Of a stretch of DNA of 64,000 nucleotides, positions 27,283 to 36,776 are shown in pieces; position 1 is the first letter of the stretch; each line of letters begins with the position of its first letter. Below the pieces are notes generated by a model. The model was not told the origin of the DNA and made no database searches. It saw nothing but the letters and a program-made list of their open reading frames with translations. The position numbers and the translations under genes are program-made. Source of the DNA: Neorhizobium galegae (GTDB lineage Bacteria; Pseudomonadota; Alphaproteobacteria; Rhizobiales; Rhizobiaceae); contig NZ_JAGIPG010000002.1 in NCBI RefSeq assembly GCF_017877055.1, positions 124,001 through 188,000 of the forward strand. The letters run 5' to 3'.

Positions 27283-28596
27283 ATGAGCACGATCGAACTC
27301 GTTGAAATCGCCGGCGTCGTTCTCGTCGCCCTGTTGGCGCTGCTGGCCGGCGGCGTCTGGATCGGCATTTCGCTGCTGATCTGCGGCTTTATCGCCATGC
27401 TCTTCGTGCCCGGCATCCCGATCGGCGCGGTGCTCGCCACCAATTCCTGGAGCGGCGGCGCGTCCTGGTCGCTCGCGGCGCTGCCGCTGTTCGTCTGGAT
27501 GGGGGAAATCCTGTTCCGCACCCGGCTTTCGGAAGAGATGTTCCGAGGCCTCGCCCCCTGGCTCGGCTGGCTGCCCGGCCGCCTCATGCATGTCAACGTG
27601 ATCGGCTGCGGCCTGTTCGGCTCGATCTCCGGCTCCTCGGCCGCCACCACCGCCATGATCGCCAAGATCGCCCTGCCGGAACTCAAGAAACGCGGTTATG
27701 ACGAGATGGTCAGCCTCGGTTCTCTCGCCGGCGCCGGCACGCTCGGCATCCTCATCCCGCCGTCGATCACCATGGTCGTCTATGCGGTGGCGGCGAATGT
27801 CTCGATCATCCAGATCTTCCTTGCCGGCTTCCTGCCGAGCGCCATCGTCATGGTGCTTTATTCCGGTTACATCATCGTCTGGTCGCTTTTGAACCCGGAC
27901 AAGCAGCCGCCGGCACCGCCGAAGATGAGCCTGAAGGAGAAGCTGAAGGAATCGGCCAACCTCATCCCCGTCACGCTGCTGATCGTGCTCGTTTTCGCGA
28001 CGCTCATCCTCGGCTGGGCGACGGCGACGGAATGCGCCGCCTGGGGTGTGCTCGGCTCGCTCGCCATCGCCGCCTGGTCGCGGACGCTGACGATGAAGGC
28101 CTTCTGGGACAGCGTCATGGGCGCCACCCGGCTCACCTGCATGATCATGCTGATCCTGACCGGCGCCGGCTTCATGTCGATCGCCATGGGTTATACCGGC
28201 ATTCCGAACGCGCTCGCCGCCTGGGTCGACAGCTTCAACCTCAGCCCTTATGCGCTGATCGCGGTGCTGACGGTCATGTATATCCTGCTCGGCGCAGCGC
28301 TTGACGGGCTGTCGATGATCGTGCTCACCACGGTCGTGGTCCTGCCGATGATCCAGCAGGCCGGTTTCGACCTCGTCTGGTTCGGCATCTTCCTGGTGCT
28401 GATCGTCGAGATGGCGGAAGTCTCGCCGCCGGTCGGCTTCAACCTCTTCGTGCTGCAGACGATGAGCGGCCGAGACAGCCTGACGGTCGCGCGCGCCTCG
28501 CTGCCGTTCTTCTTCCTGCTTGTGGCGACTGTCGCCATCATCACGGTCTTCCCGGAAATCGTGATGGTTCTGCCGAAAATGGCATTCCCGGGTTAA
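27283..28596 (+). CDS. TRAP transporter large permease (DctM family)
   Basis: A 437-aa protein with about 12 membrane helices. The family signatures are visible: FGSISGSSAATTAMIAKIALPELKKRGYD and GAGTLGILIPPSITMVVYAV in the first half, and PPVGFNLFVLQTMSG near the end. It carries the substrate through the membrane together with DctQ, driven by a sodium gradient. It starts 3 bp after the dctQ stop and is followed 25 bp later by the binding-protein gene. Confidence 0.95.
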   Translation: MSTIELVEIAGVVLVALLALLAGGVWIGISLLICGFIAMLFVPGIPIGAVLATNSWSGGASWSLAALPLFVWMGEILFRTRLSEEMFRGLAPWLGWLPGRLMHVNVIGCGLFGSISGSSAATTAMIAKIALPELKKRGYDEMVSLGSLAGAGTLGILIPPSITMVVYAVAANVSIIQIFLAGFLPSAIVMVLYSGYIIVWSLLNPDKQPPAPPKMSLKEKLKESANLIPVTLLIVLVFATLILGWATATECAAWGVLGSLAIAAWSRTLTMKAFWDSVMGATRLTCMIMLILTGAGFMSIAMGYTGIPNALAAWVDSFNLSPYALIAVLTVMYILLGAALDGLSMIVLTTVVVLPMIQQAGFDLVWFGIFLVLIVEMAEVSPPVGFNLFVLQTMSGRDSLTVARASLPFFFLLVATVAIITVFPEIVMVLPKMAFPG

Positions 28597-28621
28597 CCAG
28601 AGAAAGAAAAAGGGAACTGAT

Positions 28622-29611
28622 ATGAGGAAATTGATCTCAACTCTCGTTCGCTCGGGCCTTGCCGGCGCAGCGCTTCTGGCGGCTTCCGGCGCCGCCCTTG
28701 CCCAGACTGCCTGGGTCCTTCCGTCGGCCTATCCGCCGGCCAATTACCACGTCCAGAACCTGAGCCAGTTTGCCTCGGACGTGGATGCCGCCAGCAAGGG
28801 TGCCCTCAAGATCACCATCCATCCCAACGCTTCGCTCTTCAAGGCGCCGGATATCAAGCGCGCTGTCCAGACCGGCCAGGCACAGGCCGGCGAAGTGCTG
28901 ATCTCGCTGCACGAGAATGAAAATCCGGTCTTCGGTATCGACGTCGTGCCGTTCCTGGCAACCAGCTTCGACGCATCGAAGAAGCTCTATGCCGCCTCCA
29001 AACCTGCAATCGAAAAGGCGCTCGACGCCCAGGGTCTCAAGCTCCTCTATGCGACTCCGTGGCCGCCGCAGGGCATCTTCACCAAGAAGGACGTCAACAG
29101 CACGGCTGATCTCAAGGGCCTGAAATGGCGCGCCTATAACGTCGGCACGTCGCGCATCGCCGATCTCGTCGGTGCCCAGCCGGTCACGGTTCAGGCGGCC
29201 GAACTGCCGCAGGCTCTCGCAACCGGTGTCATCGATGGCCTGATGACCTCGAGCGCCACCGGCGTCGACAGCAAGATCTGGGAATCGCTGACCCACTATT
29301 ACGATACCCAGGCCTGGATCCCGAAGAACGTCATCTTCGTCAACAAGGCTGCCTTCGTGAGCCTTGATCCGGCCGTTCAGAAGGCCGTCACCGATGCGGC
29401 CGCTGCCGCAGAAATCCGCGGCTGGGCGCTCGGTGCCGAAAAGACTGCCGCCTACATGGAAACCCTGAAGAAGAACGGCATGAAGGTTCTCGAACCGAGC
29501 GCCGATCTCAAGAAGGGTCTGGCCGATGTCGGCGCCAAGCTGACCGAGGATTGGTCGAAGAAGGCCGGCGCTGACGGCGCCGCCATTCTGGACGCCTACA
29601 AGAAGATGTGA
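28622..29611 (+). CDS. TRAP transporter periplasmic binding protein (DctP family)
   Basis: A 329-aa protein with a signal peptide of about 27 residues (ending AALA-QT). The conserved arginine that binds the substrate carboxylate is R170 in DLKGLKWRAYN. The later VQAAELPQALATGVIDGLMTS is the standard hinge and ligand motif. The context with 5-oxoprolinase suggests 5-oxoproline (pyroglutamate); two Bordetella DctP-type proteins are known to bind pyroglutamate. The ligand here is inferred from gene neighbourhood only. Confidence 0.92.
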   Translation: MRKLISTLVRSGLAGAALLAASGAALAQTAWVLPSAYPPANYHVQNLSQFASDVDAASKGALKITIHPNASLFKAPDIKRAVQTGQAQAGEVLISLHENENPVFGIDVVPFLATSFDASKKLYAASKPAIEKALDAQGLKLLYATPWPPQGIFTKKDVNSTADLKGLKWRAYNVGTSRIADLVGAQPVTVQAAELPQALATGVIDGLMTSSATGVDSKIWESLTHYYDTQAWIPKNVIFVNKAAFVSLDPAVQKAVTDAAAAAEIRGWALGAEKTAAYMETLKKNGMKVLEPSADLKKGLADVGAKLTEDWSKKAGADGAAILDAYKKM

Positions 29612-29667
29612 TTTGAGGGGCGCCGCAGGCATCCGCTTGCGGCGCGCTCGTCCCGGGAGGAAGAATC

Positions 29668-30189
29668 ATGTCATCGGAGAAAAATGAATTCGGGCCGATC
29701 GTTTCCTCTGGCCATCTGGCGAGTGGCGGGCTGCCATCGCTGTCCGAGATCGAATTCGGCATGATCATGCTGAACCATGCGTTCAGCCGCTGGATGGTGC
29801 GGTGCATGTCGGCTGCCGGCGTGCCGGACCTCTCGCCGATCGATATCCTCGTGCTGCACAATATCAACAGCCGCAACAAGGCAAAGACGCTGGCCGATAT
29901 CGCGCTGGTCCTCAATATCGAGGATACGCATGTGGTAACCTACGCGCTGAAGAAGCTCGAACGGCTGAAGCTGATCAAGTCCGGCCGCCGCGGCAAGGAA
30001 AAGCTGGTCATGGTGACGGAAGCAGGCGCCGGAGCCTGCAGGCGTTATGCGGCGGTGCGCGAGGAACTGCTGGTCAAATCGGTGCTGGCCACCGAGGTTT
30101 CGGGCGAAACCCTGTCGGCCATGGCGGCGCGCCTGCGCGCCCTGTCCGGCCACTACGACCAGGCGGCCCGCGCCGCCGCATCGCTTTAG
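29668..30189 (+). CDS. MarR-type winged-helix regulator
   Basis: A 173-aa cytoplasmic DNA-binding protein. The winged-helix core runs from SPIDILVLHNINSRNKAKTLADIALVL through NIEDTHVVTYALKKLERLKLIKSGRRGKEKLVMVTEAGA, with the wing at the GRRGKEK turn. A dimerisation helix follows. It lies 56 bp after the TRAP binding-protein gene and is the probable regulator of the TRAP and 5-oxoprolinase genes. Its stop region overlaps by a few bases the end of the convergent hydrolase gene. Confidence 0.85.
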   Translation: MSSEKNEFGPIVSSGHLASGGLPSLSEIEFGMIMLNHAFSRWMVRCMSAAGVPDLSPIDILVLHNINSRNKAKTLADIALVLNIEDTHVVTYALKKLERLKLIKSGRRGKEKLVMVTEAGAGACRRYAAVREELLVKSVLATEVSGETLSAMAARLRALSGHYDQAARAAASL

Positions 30190-31010
30190 GAAAACAGCGC
30201 ATCCATCAGCGGATGGTCGGGGTCCGCCATGCCGTCGAGAATGGTGAAATGATGCTTGTCCGGCTCCTCGACGGCCTCCGTCTCGGCGCCCATCCCCTTC
30301 CAGATGCTGGCGAGCAGCGCGTTCTGGCGGATGAACTCGGCGCGCTCGCCCGCCCCCACCCAGCAGGTCACCCTCGCGCCCGGCAGTGGCTCCAGCAGGG
30401 CGGGGCTCTCCGATCGCGCTTCCTCGGCATCGATCCGCTGCTTTTCGTTCATCTTCGTCTTCATGATCGGCCGCAGATCGTGCACGCCGGAGAGTGAAAC
30501 CGTGTTGACGATGCGGCTGCGCACCGCTTCCGGCAGCGGCGAGGTGGCCGAGATCATCCGCGTCACCAGATGCCCACCCGCCGAATGGCCGATCAGCCGG
30601 ATCGGTCCACCGACCATGCCGGCGGCAGCCTCGATCGCCTTGCCGATCTCCACAGTAATGCCCGAAATGCGGTTTTCCGGGGCGAGCGTGTACATCGGCA
30701 TGGCGACGGCATAACTGCGCTCCACCGAGCCTCTGGCGAATTGCGACCAGTAGCTGTTGTCGAGCCCGATCCAGAAGCCGCCATGGACGAAAACGACAAG
30801 GCCGGTTGGCTCTGTCTCCGGCAGGAAAAGGTCGAAGCGGTTGCGGGGCTTGTCGCCATAGGAAAGCCCGAGTTTGGCGCGGCCGGCTGCGGCAAGCGTC
30901 TCCCGATAAAGTCGTGCCGGCTCCACCCATGCCGCCGGCCAGCGGTCGCCCTGGGGGATGTTGATGCCGTTGGCATAGGCATTGTCCCAGTCGCTAATCC
31001 GATGGCGCAT
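30186..31010 (-). CDS. Alpha/beta hydrolase, kynurenine formamidase-like
   Basis: A 274-aa hydrolase. The start is MRHRISDWDNAYAN at 31010; a longer open frame upstream is not needed. It has the oxyanion motif HGGFW (residues 76-80), the nucleophile elbow GHSAGGH with S143, and a catalytic His at about 253-254 in HHFTILDG. The strings LSGVHDLRPI and VGAGERAEFIRQ match the arylformamidase branch of this fold, which splits N-formylkynurenine. It is divergent from an aryl-CoA ligase that resembles 2-aminobenzoate-CoA ligase. No kynureninase is visible, so esterase activity on another aromatic compound is also possible. Confidence 0.7.
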   Translation of the reverse strand: MRHRISDWDNAYANGINIPQGDRWPAAWVEPARLYRETLAAAGRAKLGLSYGDKPRNRFDLFLPETEPTGLVVFVHGGFWIGLDNSYWSQFARGSVERSYAVAMPMYTLAPENRISGITVEIGKAIEAAAGMVGGPIRLIGHSAGGHLVTRMISATSPLPEAVRSRIVNTVSLSGVHDLRPIMKTKMNEKQRIDAEEARSESPALLEPLPGARVTCWVGAGERAEFIRQNALLASIWKGMGAETEAVEEPDKHHFTILDGMADPDHPLMDALFS

Positions 31011-31156
31011 CTTCACTTTTCCCTTCGATATGGCCTGATTTCGAGCGTCATACTGGCACCGCATCAGCCCGCTTGGAAGCGGCTCAAGCGCCAAAAATGG
31101 CGGTCGGGGAAAATTATTATAAACTTAAAATTTCTCTTGCAACCGAGGGAAAGCAG

Positions 31157-31177
31157 TGCTTTTCTGAATGAAAGGCA
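31157..31177. promoter_or_regulatory. Inverted repeat in the hydrolase-ligase intergenic region
   Basis: TGCTTTTC (31157-31164) and GAAAGGCA (31170-31177) pair at seven of eight positions around a 5-bp centre. The site is 38 bp before the ligase start in a 204-bp A+T-rich divergent region, and could be the operator of the MarR regulator at 37462. Confidence 0.4.
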
Positions 31178-31214
31178 AAAAGCCGCTCGATAAAAAACGC
31201 TTGGGAACGAAAAT

Positions 31215-32840
31215 ATGCTGGGACCGTCAGGCCATCTGGATACGTTTGCCCGCGACAATCTTCCGCCGCCGGATCAGTGGCCGGACATCAGGCTTGATGG
31301 CTTCGATTATCCGGAATGGATGAATGCGGGCGTCGAACTCACCGACCGCATGGTCGAGCGCGGTTTCGGCGACAACACCGCCCTTATCGGCAACGGCCGC
31401 CGCCGCACCTACAAGGAATTGTCCGACTGGACGAACCGCATCGCTCGGGCCTTGACCGAGGATTATGGCCTGAAGCCGGGCAACCGGGTGCTGATCCGCT
31501 CCGCCAACAACCCGGCCATGGTCGCCTGCTGGCTGGCTGCGACCAAGGCCGGCGCTGTCGTCGTCAACACCATGCCGATGCTGCGGTCCGGCGAACTTGC
31601 CAAGATCATCGACAAGGCCGAGATTTCGATTGCGCTCTGCGATACGCGGCTGATGGATGAGCTGGTCGCCTGCGCCAAGGAAAGCCGCTTCCTGAAACAG
31701 GTGATCGGTTTCGACGGCACCGCCAACCATGACGCCGAACTCGATCGCGCGGCGCTCAACAAGCCGGTGCGTTTCGAGGCGGTGAAAACCGGCCGCGACG
31801 ACGTCGCCCTGCTCGGCTTCACGTCCGGTTCCACCGGCGTGCCGAAGGCGACCATGCATTTCCATCGCGATATCCTGATCATCGCCGATGCCTACGCGAA
31901 GGAAGTGCTGGACGTGACGCCGGACGACGTGTTCGTCGGCTCCCCGCCACTCGCCTTCACCTTCGGCCTCGGCGGCCTCGCGGTATTCCCGCTCCGTTTC
32001 GGCGCTGCCGCGACCCTTCTGGAGCAGGCCACGCCGCCGAAGATGATCGAGATCATCGAGACCTACAAGGCGACGATCAGCTTCACCGCGCCGACCGCCT
32101 ATCGCGCCATGCTGGCCGCTATGGATGCCGGCGCCGACCTCTCGTCGCTGCGCATCGCCGTTTCAGCCGGCGAGACCTTGCCTGGGCCCGTCTTCGACGA
32201 ATGGGTCAAGAAGACCGGCAAGCCGATCCTCGACGGCATCGGGGCGACCGAGATGCTGCATATCTTCATCTCGAACCGGCTCGGCGATTCCAGGCCGGCC
32301 TGCACCGGCAAGCCGCTCACCGGCTACGAGGCGATCGTCGTTGACGACGACATGAACGAAGTGCCGCGCGGCACGATCGGCAAGCTGGCGGTCAAGGGAC
32401 CGATCGGCTGCCGTTACCTCGCCGACGACCGCCAGAAGGAATATGTCCGGGACGGCTGGAACCTGACGGGTGACAGTTTCGTCGAGGACGAGGACGGTTA
32501 TTTCCACTTCGCGGCCCGCTCCGACGACATGATCGTCTCGGCCGGCTACAACATCGCCGGTCCCGAAGTCGAGGCAGCCCTCCTCAAGCACGAGGCGGTG
32601 CTCGAATGCGCCGTGATCGGCGTCTCGGACGAGGCACGCGGAACGATCGTCGAGGCGCATGTGGTGCTGGCAAAGGGCGTCGAGGCTGGCGAGTTGATGG
32701 TCAAGATCTTGCAGGATCATGTGAAGGCGGTGATCGCCCCTTACAAATATCCGCGTTCGGTCGTCTTCACCGATGCGCTGCCGAAGACCGAGTCCGGCAA
32801 GATCCAGCGCTTCCGCTTGAAGCAGAAGCCCTCAGCGTAA
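31215..32840 (+). CDS. Aryl-CoA ligase (benzoate/2-aminobenzoate-CoA ligase family)
   Basis: A 541-aa AMP-forming acyl-CoA synthetase. The ATP motif is GFTSGSTGVPKATMH, and the adenylate motifs are DGIGATEMLHIFISNR and DGWNLTGDSFVEDEDGY. The catalytic lysine lies near the C-terminus in PKTESGKIQRFRL. The ATEMLHIF variant, in place of the usual Y/FGxTE, is typical of benzoate and 2-aminobenzoate-CoA ligases. The gene is followed by a five-gene Liv-type ABC transporter, suggesting that the imported aromatic acid is activated to its CoA thioester. No ring-cleavage genes are visible in the window. Confidence 0.82.
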   Translation: MLGPSGHLDTFARDNLPPPDQWPDIRLDGFDYPEWMNAGVELTDRMVERGFGDNTALIGNGRRRTYKELSDWTNRIARALTEDYGLKPGNRVLIRSANNPAMVACWLAATKAGAVVVNTMPMLRSGELAKIIDKAEISIALCDTRLMDELVACAKESRFLKQVIGFDGTANHDAELDRAALNKPVRFEAVKTGRDDVALLGFTSGSTGVPKATMHFHRDILIIADAYAKEVLDVTPDDVFVGSPPLAFTFGLGGLAVFPLRFGAAATLLEQATPPKMIEIIETYKATISFTAPTAYRAMLAAMDAGADLSSLRIAVSAGETLPGPVFDEWVKKTGKPILDGIGATEMLHIFISNRLGDSRPACTGKPLTGYEAIVVDDDMNEVPRGTIGKLAVKGPIGCRYLADDRQKEYVRDGWNLTGDSFVEDEDGYFHFAARSDDMIVSAGYNIAGPEVEAALLKHEAVLECAVIGVSDEARGTIVEAHVVLAKGVEAGELMVKILQDHVKAVIAPYKYPRSVVFTDALPKTESGKIQRFRLKQKPSA

Positions 32841-32982
32841 CCATAGTGAATAACGGTTGAATTTCGCCGTATATCCAGAGTGGAAGTTTCCACGCAAATG
32901 TGGAAGACAAAGAAGACCCGGCGGATGTCGAAGTCCGTCGAAGGCATCGGGAACGACAAAACAACAAACGGGAGTTCGTCAC

Positions 32983-34119
32983 ATGAAGAAAATGCTTGCT
33001 GCAGCCACTTTGGCGCTGAGCGTTAGCACCACCGGCATGGCTTTCGCCGAGCCTTTGAAGATCGGCATGATCACCACGCTTTCGGGCGGCGGCGCCGGCC
33101 TCGGCATCGATACGCGCGACGGCTTCATGCTGGCGATCAAGAATGCCGGCAACAAGGACGTCACCGTCGTCACCGAGGACGATGCGCAGAAGCCGGAACT
33201 GGCCGTGCAGATCGCCGACAAGATGATCCAGAGCGACAAGGTCGACATCCTCACCGGCATCGTCTGGTCGAACCTGTTGATGGCCGTTGCCCCGAGCGCC
33301 GTGGCCCAGGGCAAGTTCTACGTCTCGACCAATGCTGCGCCTGCCGCGCTTGCCGGCGCCAACTGCAACAAGCTCTATTTCAACGCCGCCTACCAGAACG
33401 ACAACCTTCATGAAGCCATGGGCGAATATGCCAACAAGGGCTACAAGAAGATGTTCATCCTCGCCCCGAACTATCCGGCCGGCAAGGATTCGCTGACCGG
33501 CTTCAAGCGTTACTACAAGGGCCAGCTCGCCGCCGAAGTCTACACCCAGGTCGGCCAGACCGACTACGCCGCCGAAATCGCCCAGATGCGCGCCTCCGGC
33601 GCCGATGGTATCTTCACCTTCCTGCCCGGCGGCATGGGCATCGCGTTCATGAAGCAGTTCGCCCAGTCGGGCGTCAAAATCCCGGTCATGGGCCCGGGCT
33701 TCTCCTTCAGCCAGGACGTTCTGCCGGCCATCGGCGATGCGGCGGTCGGCGCGAAGGCGTCCGGCCAGTGGGCTCCGGATTTCGACAATGCCGCAAGCAA
33801 GAAGTTCCTGGCGGATTTCCAGAAGGAATATAACCGCCTGCCGTCCATCTATGCCGTCCAGGCCTATGACGCCGCCCAGCTCATCCTGTCGGCCGCTTCC
33901 AAGGCAAGCGTCAAGAACGCCGATGCTTTCGGCGCCGAACTCAAGAAGGCAGACATCCAGTCTCCGCGCGGAAAATTCAAGTTCAACACCAACCAGCATC
34001 CGATCCAGGACATCTACCTGACGGAAGTGGTGAAGCAGAACGGCGTCATCACCAACAAGACGGTGGAGAAGATCTTCGCCGATCACGGCGATGCCTATGC
34101 CAAAGACTGCAAGATCTAA
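32983..34119 (+). CDS. Liv-type ABC transporter periplasmic binding protein
   Basis: A 378-aa binding protein. It starts at MKKMLAAATLALSVSTTG with a signal peptide ending AFA-EP; the longer open frame upstream is untranslated leader. The mature protein begins LKIGMITTLSGGGAGLGID, the usual opening of the Leu/Ile/Val-binding family. The end has FKFNTNQHPIQDIYLTEVV, common in members that bind aromatic or amide compounds. Given the adjacent aryl-CoA ligase, an aromatic acid is a better guess than a branched-chain amino acid. Confidence 0.9.
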   Translation: MKKMLAAATLALSVSTTGMAFAEPLKIGMITTLSGGGAGLGIDTRDGFMLAIKNAGNKDVTVVTEDDAQKPELAVQIADKMIQSDKVDILTGIVWSNLLMAVAPSAVAQGKFYVSTNAAPAALAGANCNKLYFNAAYQNDNLHEAMGEYANKGYKKMFILAPNYPAGKDSLTGFKRYYKGQLAAEVYTQVGQTDYAAEIAQMRASGADGIFTFLPGGMGIAFMKQFAQSGVKIPVMGPGFSFSQDVLPAIGDAAVGAKASGQWAPDFDNAASKKFLADFQKEYNRLPSIYAVQAYDAAQLILSAASKASVKNADAFGAELKKADIQSPRGKFKFNTNQHPIQDIYLTEVVKQNGVITNKTVEKIFADHGDAYAKDCKI

Positions 34120-34128
34120 GGCCTGCCT

Positions 34129-35052
34129 GTGACTTTGGCACTTGCTCTCGAGCAGTTGCTCAACGGCCTGCAGCTCGGCGTCATGTTGTTTCTCATGGCT
34201 GCCGGGCTGACGCTGATCTTCGGCGTCATGGGCCTGATCAACCTCGCTCACGGCTCGCTCTACATGGTCGGCGCATTCGCCTGCGCCACCGTGGCGGCGT
34301 GGACCGGCTCGTTCTGGATCGGCCTGATCGCCAGCCTCGCCGCCGCCGCCGCCGCGGGGGCGATCGTCGAACTTGTGGTGATCCGCAGGCTCTACGACCG
34401 CGACCATCTCGACCAGGTGCTCGCCACCTTCGCGCTGATCCTGATGTTTTCGGAAGGCACGCGCTGGCTGTTCGGTTCCTTCCCGCTCTATCTCGATATT
34501 CCGCCGCTTCTGCAGGGCGCCGTCGCGCTGCCGGGCGGCACGGAATATCCGGTCTATCGCCTGGCGATCATCCTCGCCGGCGCAATCGTCGCCTTCGGAC
34601 TCTATCTGCTGATCTCAAGGACTCGTCTGGGCATGCGCATCCGCGCCGGCGAAAGCGACCGCGAGATGATCGGCGCGTTAGGCGTCGATATCCGCACGCT
34701 CTATACCGTCGTCTTCGCACTCGGCGCGGCACTCGCAGGCCTTGCCGGCGCCATGGTCGGCGCGCTGCAGTCGGTGCAGGTCGGCATGGGCGAACCGGTG
34801 CTGATCCTCGCCTTCGTGGTTATCGTCATCGGCGGCATCGGCTCGATCAAGGGCGCGCTTCTCGGCGCGCTGCTGGTCGGGGTCACCGATACGATGGGCC
34901 GTTTTCTCCTGCCGAAGATCCTGGCGCTGTTCGTCGCCCCGGCCCAGGCCGGCATGATCGGCGGCGCGGCGGCCTCGATGCTGATCTATATCGTCATGGC
35001 GGTCATTTTGGCGGTCAAACCGCGCGGCCTCTTCCCCGCGGCGCATGCGTGA
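34129..35052 (+). CDS. Branched-chain-type ABC transporter permease (LivH family)
   Basis: A 307-aa membrane protein with about eight helices. It starts at a GTG 9 bp after the binding-protein stop, with a weak AAGG ribosome site; the residues MTLALALEQLLNGLQLGVMLFLMAAGLTLIFGVMGLINLAHGS are the standard LivH opening. The ABC-coupling region has AGESDREMIGALGVDIRTLY. It forms the membrane channel with the LivM-type partner, whose gene overlaps its end by 8 bp. Confidence 0.93.
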   Translation: MTLALALEQLLNGLQLGVMLFLMAAGLTLIFGVMGLINLAHGSLYMVGAFACATVAAWTGSFWIGLIASLAAAAAAGAIVELVVIRRLYDRDHLDQVLATFALILMFSEGTRWLFGSFPLYLDIPPLLQGAVALPGGTEYPVYRLAIILAGAIVAFGLYLLISRTRLGMRIRAGESDREMIGALGVDIRTLYTVVFALGAALAGLAGAMVGALQSVQVGMGEPVLILAFVVIVIGGIGSIKGALLGALLVGVTDTMGRFLLPKILALFVAPAQAGMIGGAAASMLIYIVMAVILAVKPRGLFPAAHA

Positions 35053-36034
35053 GATCATGATCGTGACCCGCGAAAACCTCATCAACCTCATTCTGGCGGC
35101 CCTGCTGCTCGCCGTTCCCTTTGCGGCGGAAGCGTTCGGCCAGCCGTTCTACGTCACGCTTGCGACCCGCATCGCCATTCTCGCGCTCGCCGCGACTGGC
35201 CTGAACCTGGCGCTCGGCCTCGGCGGCCTCGTTTCCTTCGGTCATGCCGCCTTCTTCGGCATCGGCGGTTATGTCGCCGGCATCCTCGCGGCCCACGCCT
35301 TTTCCGGCGATCCGCTGCTGTTCGGCCTTTCCGGGACGAAGCAGATGTGGGTGATTTGGGTCGTCGCGGTGATCCTCTCCGGCCTTGTCGGCCTGGTGAT
35401 CGGCGCAATCAGCCTCCGGACATCGGGCGTCTATTTCATCATGATCACCCTCGCCTTCGCGCAGATGGTCTATTATTTCGCGATCTCCTGGCCGGCCTAT
35501 GGCGGCGAGGATGGCCTGTCGATCCTCGTCCGGAACCAGTTCCCGGGCGTCAGCACCATGCGGCCGCTGACCTTCTTCCTGATCTGCTACGTCGTCCTGC
35601 TTCTGGCGCTCGCCCTCTTCGCGCTGATCCGCGCCTCGCGCTTCGGCGCGGCGCTGCAGGCGGCGCGGCAGAACGAGGTGCGTGTCGCGACCGTCGGCAT
35701 CCAGCCCTACCGCATCCGGCTGACCGGCTTTGCCATCTCGGCGGCGGTCACGGGCCTTGCCGGCGCCCTGTTTGCCGATCTCAACCGCTTCGTCAGCCCA
35801 TCCATGCTGTCGTGGCACATGTCGGGCGAACTGATCGTGCTGATCATTCTCGGCGGCACCGGCCGGCTGTTCGGGCCGCTGGCGGGCGCCGCGCTCTACG
35901 TGATCTTCGAATATGCGCTAGGCGGCCTCACCGAACGCTGGCAGTTCTTCCTCGGCCTCATCCTCCTCGTCGTCGTGCTGTTTGCGCGCGGCGGGCTCCT
36001 GGGCCTGCTTGCCGGAAAGGCCAAACATGGTTGA
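35045..36034 (+). CDS. Branched-chain-type ABC transporter permease (LivM family)
   Basis: A 329-aa membrane protein with about ten helices. Signature segments are LNLALGLGGLVSFGHAAFFGIGGY early on and QNEVRVATVGIQPYRIRLTGFAISAAVTGLAGALF, the coupling helix. Its first codons overlap the livH-type gene; a second ATG at 35057 is possible as the start. The end overlaps the ATPase gene by 8 bp, so the permease and ATPase subunits are tightly coupled. Confidence 0.93.
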   Translation: MREIMIVTRENLINLILAALLLAVPFAAEAFGQPFYVTLATRIAILALAATGLNLALGLGGLVSFGHAAFFGIGGYVAGILAAHAFSGDPLLFGLSGTKQMWVIWVVAVILSGLVGLVIGAISLRTSGVYFIMITLAFAQMVYYFAISWPAYGGEDGLSILVRNQFPGVSTMRPLTFFLICYVVLLLALALFALIRASRFGAALQAARQNEVRVATVGIQPYRIRLTGFAISAAVTGLAGALFADLNRFVSPSMLSWHMSGELIVLIILGGTGRLFGPLAGAALYVIFEYALGGLTERWQFFLGLILLVVVLFARGGLLGLLAGKAKHG

Positions 36035-36776
36035 GCCGGTTCTCCAGATCTCCAATCTCGTCAAGAATTTTGGCGCGCTGCGGGCGACTGACGGCGTGAC
36101 GCTCGACCTGCGTCCGGGCGAGATCCATGCCCTGATCGGCCCCAACGGCGCCGGCAAGTCCACGCTCATCCACCAGATCTGCGGCACGCTTCGGCAGGAT
36201 TCTGGAGCGATCCGTTTTGCCGGGCAGGATATCGGCTCGCTCGGCGTGGCGCAGCGCGCTCAGCTTGGCCTCGGCCGCACCTTCCAGGTCTCGTCGATCG
36301 CACCGGATTTCTCGGGCCTGCGCAACGTCATGCTGGCGGTACAGGCCAAGCAGGGCTCGAGCTTCCGCTTCTTCAAACCGGTCATGCGCGACAGGTCGCT
36401 GATCGACACCGCCATGGCCATGCTGGAACGTGTCGGCCTCACCGCCCGCGCCCGCATTCCGGCCGCCGAGCTTTCCCATGGCGAACGCCGGCAGCTCGAA
36501 ATCGCCATGGCGCTGGCCCTTGGCTCGAAAGCCTTCCTGCTCGACGAGCCGATGGCCGGCATGGGCCCGGAAGGCTCGAAATCGCTGACCCGCTTCCTCG
36601 ATACGCTGCGGCATGAAGCGCCGATCCTGCTGGTCGAACACGATATGGACGCCGTCTTCGCACTCGCGGACCGTATCTCGGTGCTTGTCTACGGTCGTAT
36701 CATCGCGACGGGAACGGTCGAGGAAATCCGCCGCGACCCAATCGTGCGCACCGCCTATCTCGGAGACCACGCCTGA
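36027..36776 (+). CDS. Branched-chain-type ABC transporter ATPase (LivG family)
   Basis: A 249-aa ATPase. It starts at MVEPVLQISNLVKNFGALRA; the longer frame is internal to livM. Walker A is GPNGAGKST, the signature motif LSHGERRQLEIAMAL, and Walker B LLDEPMAGM, followed by the switch histidine in LVEHDM. All ATPase motifs are intact. It acts with the LivF-type ATPase, whose ATG overlaps its stop by one base. Confidence 0.94.
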   Translation: MVEPVLQISNLVKNFGALRATDGVTLDLRPGEIHALIGPNGAGKSTLIHQICGTLRQDSGAIRFAGQDIGSLGVAQRAQLGLGRTFQVSSIAPDFSGLRNVMLAVQAKQGSSFRFFKPVMRDRSLIDTAMAMLERVGLTARARIPAAELSHGERRQLEIAMALALGSKAFLLDEPMAGMGPEGSKSLTRFLDTLRHEAPILLVEHDMDAVFALADRISVLVYGRIIATGTVEEIRRDPIVRTAYLGDHA

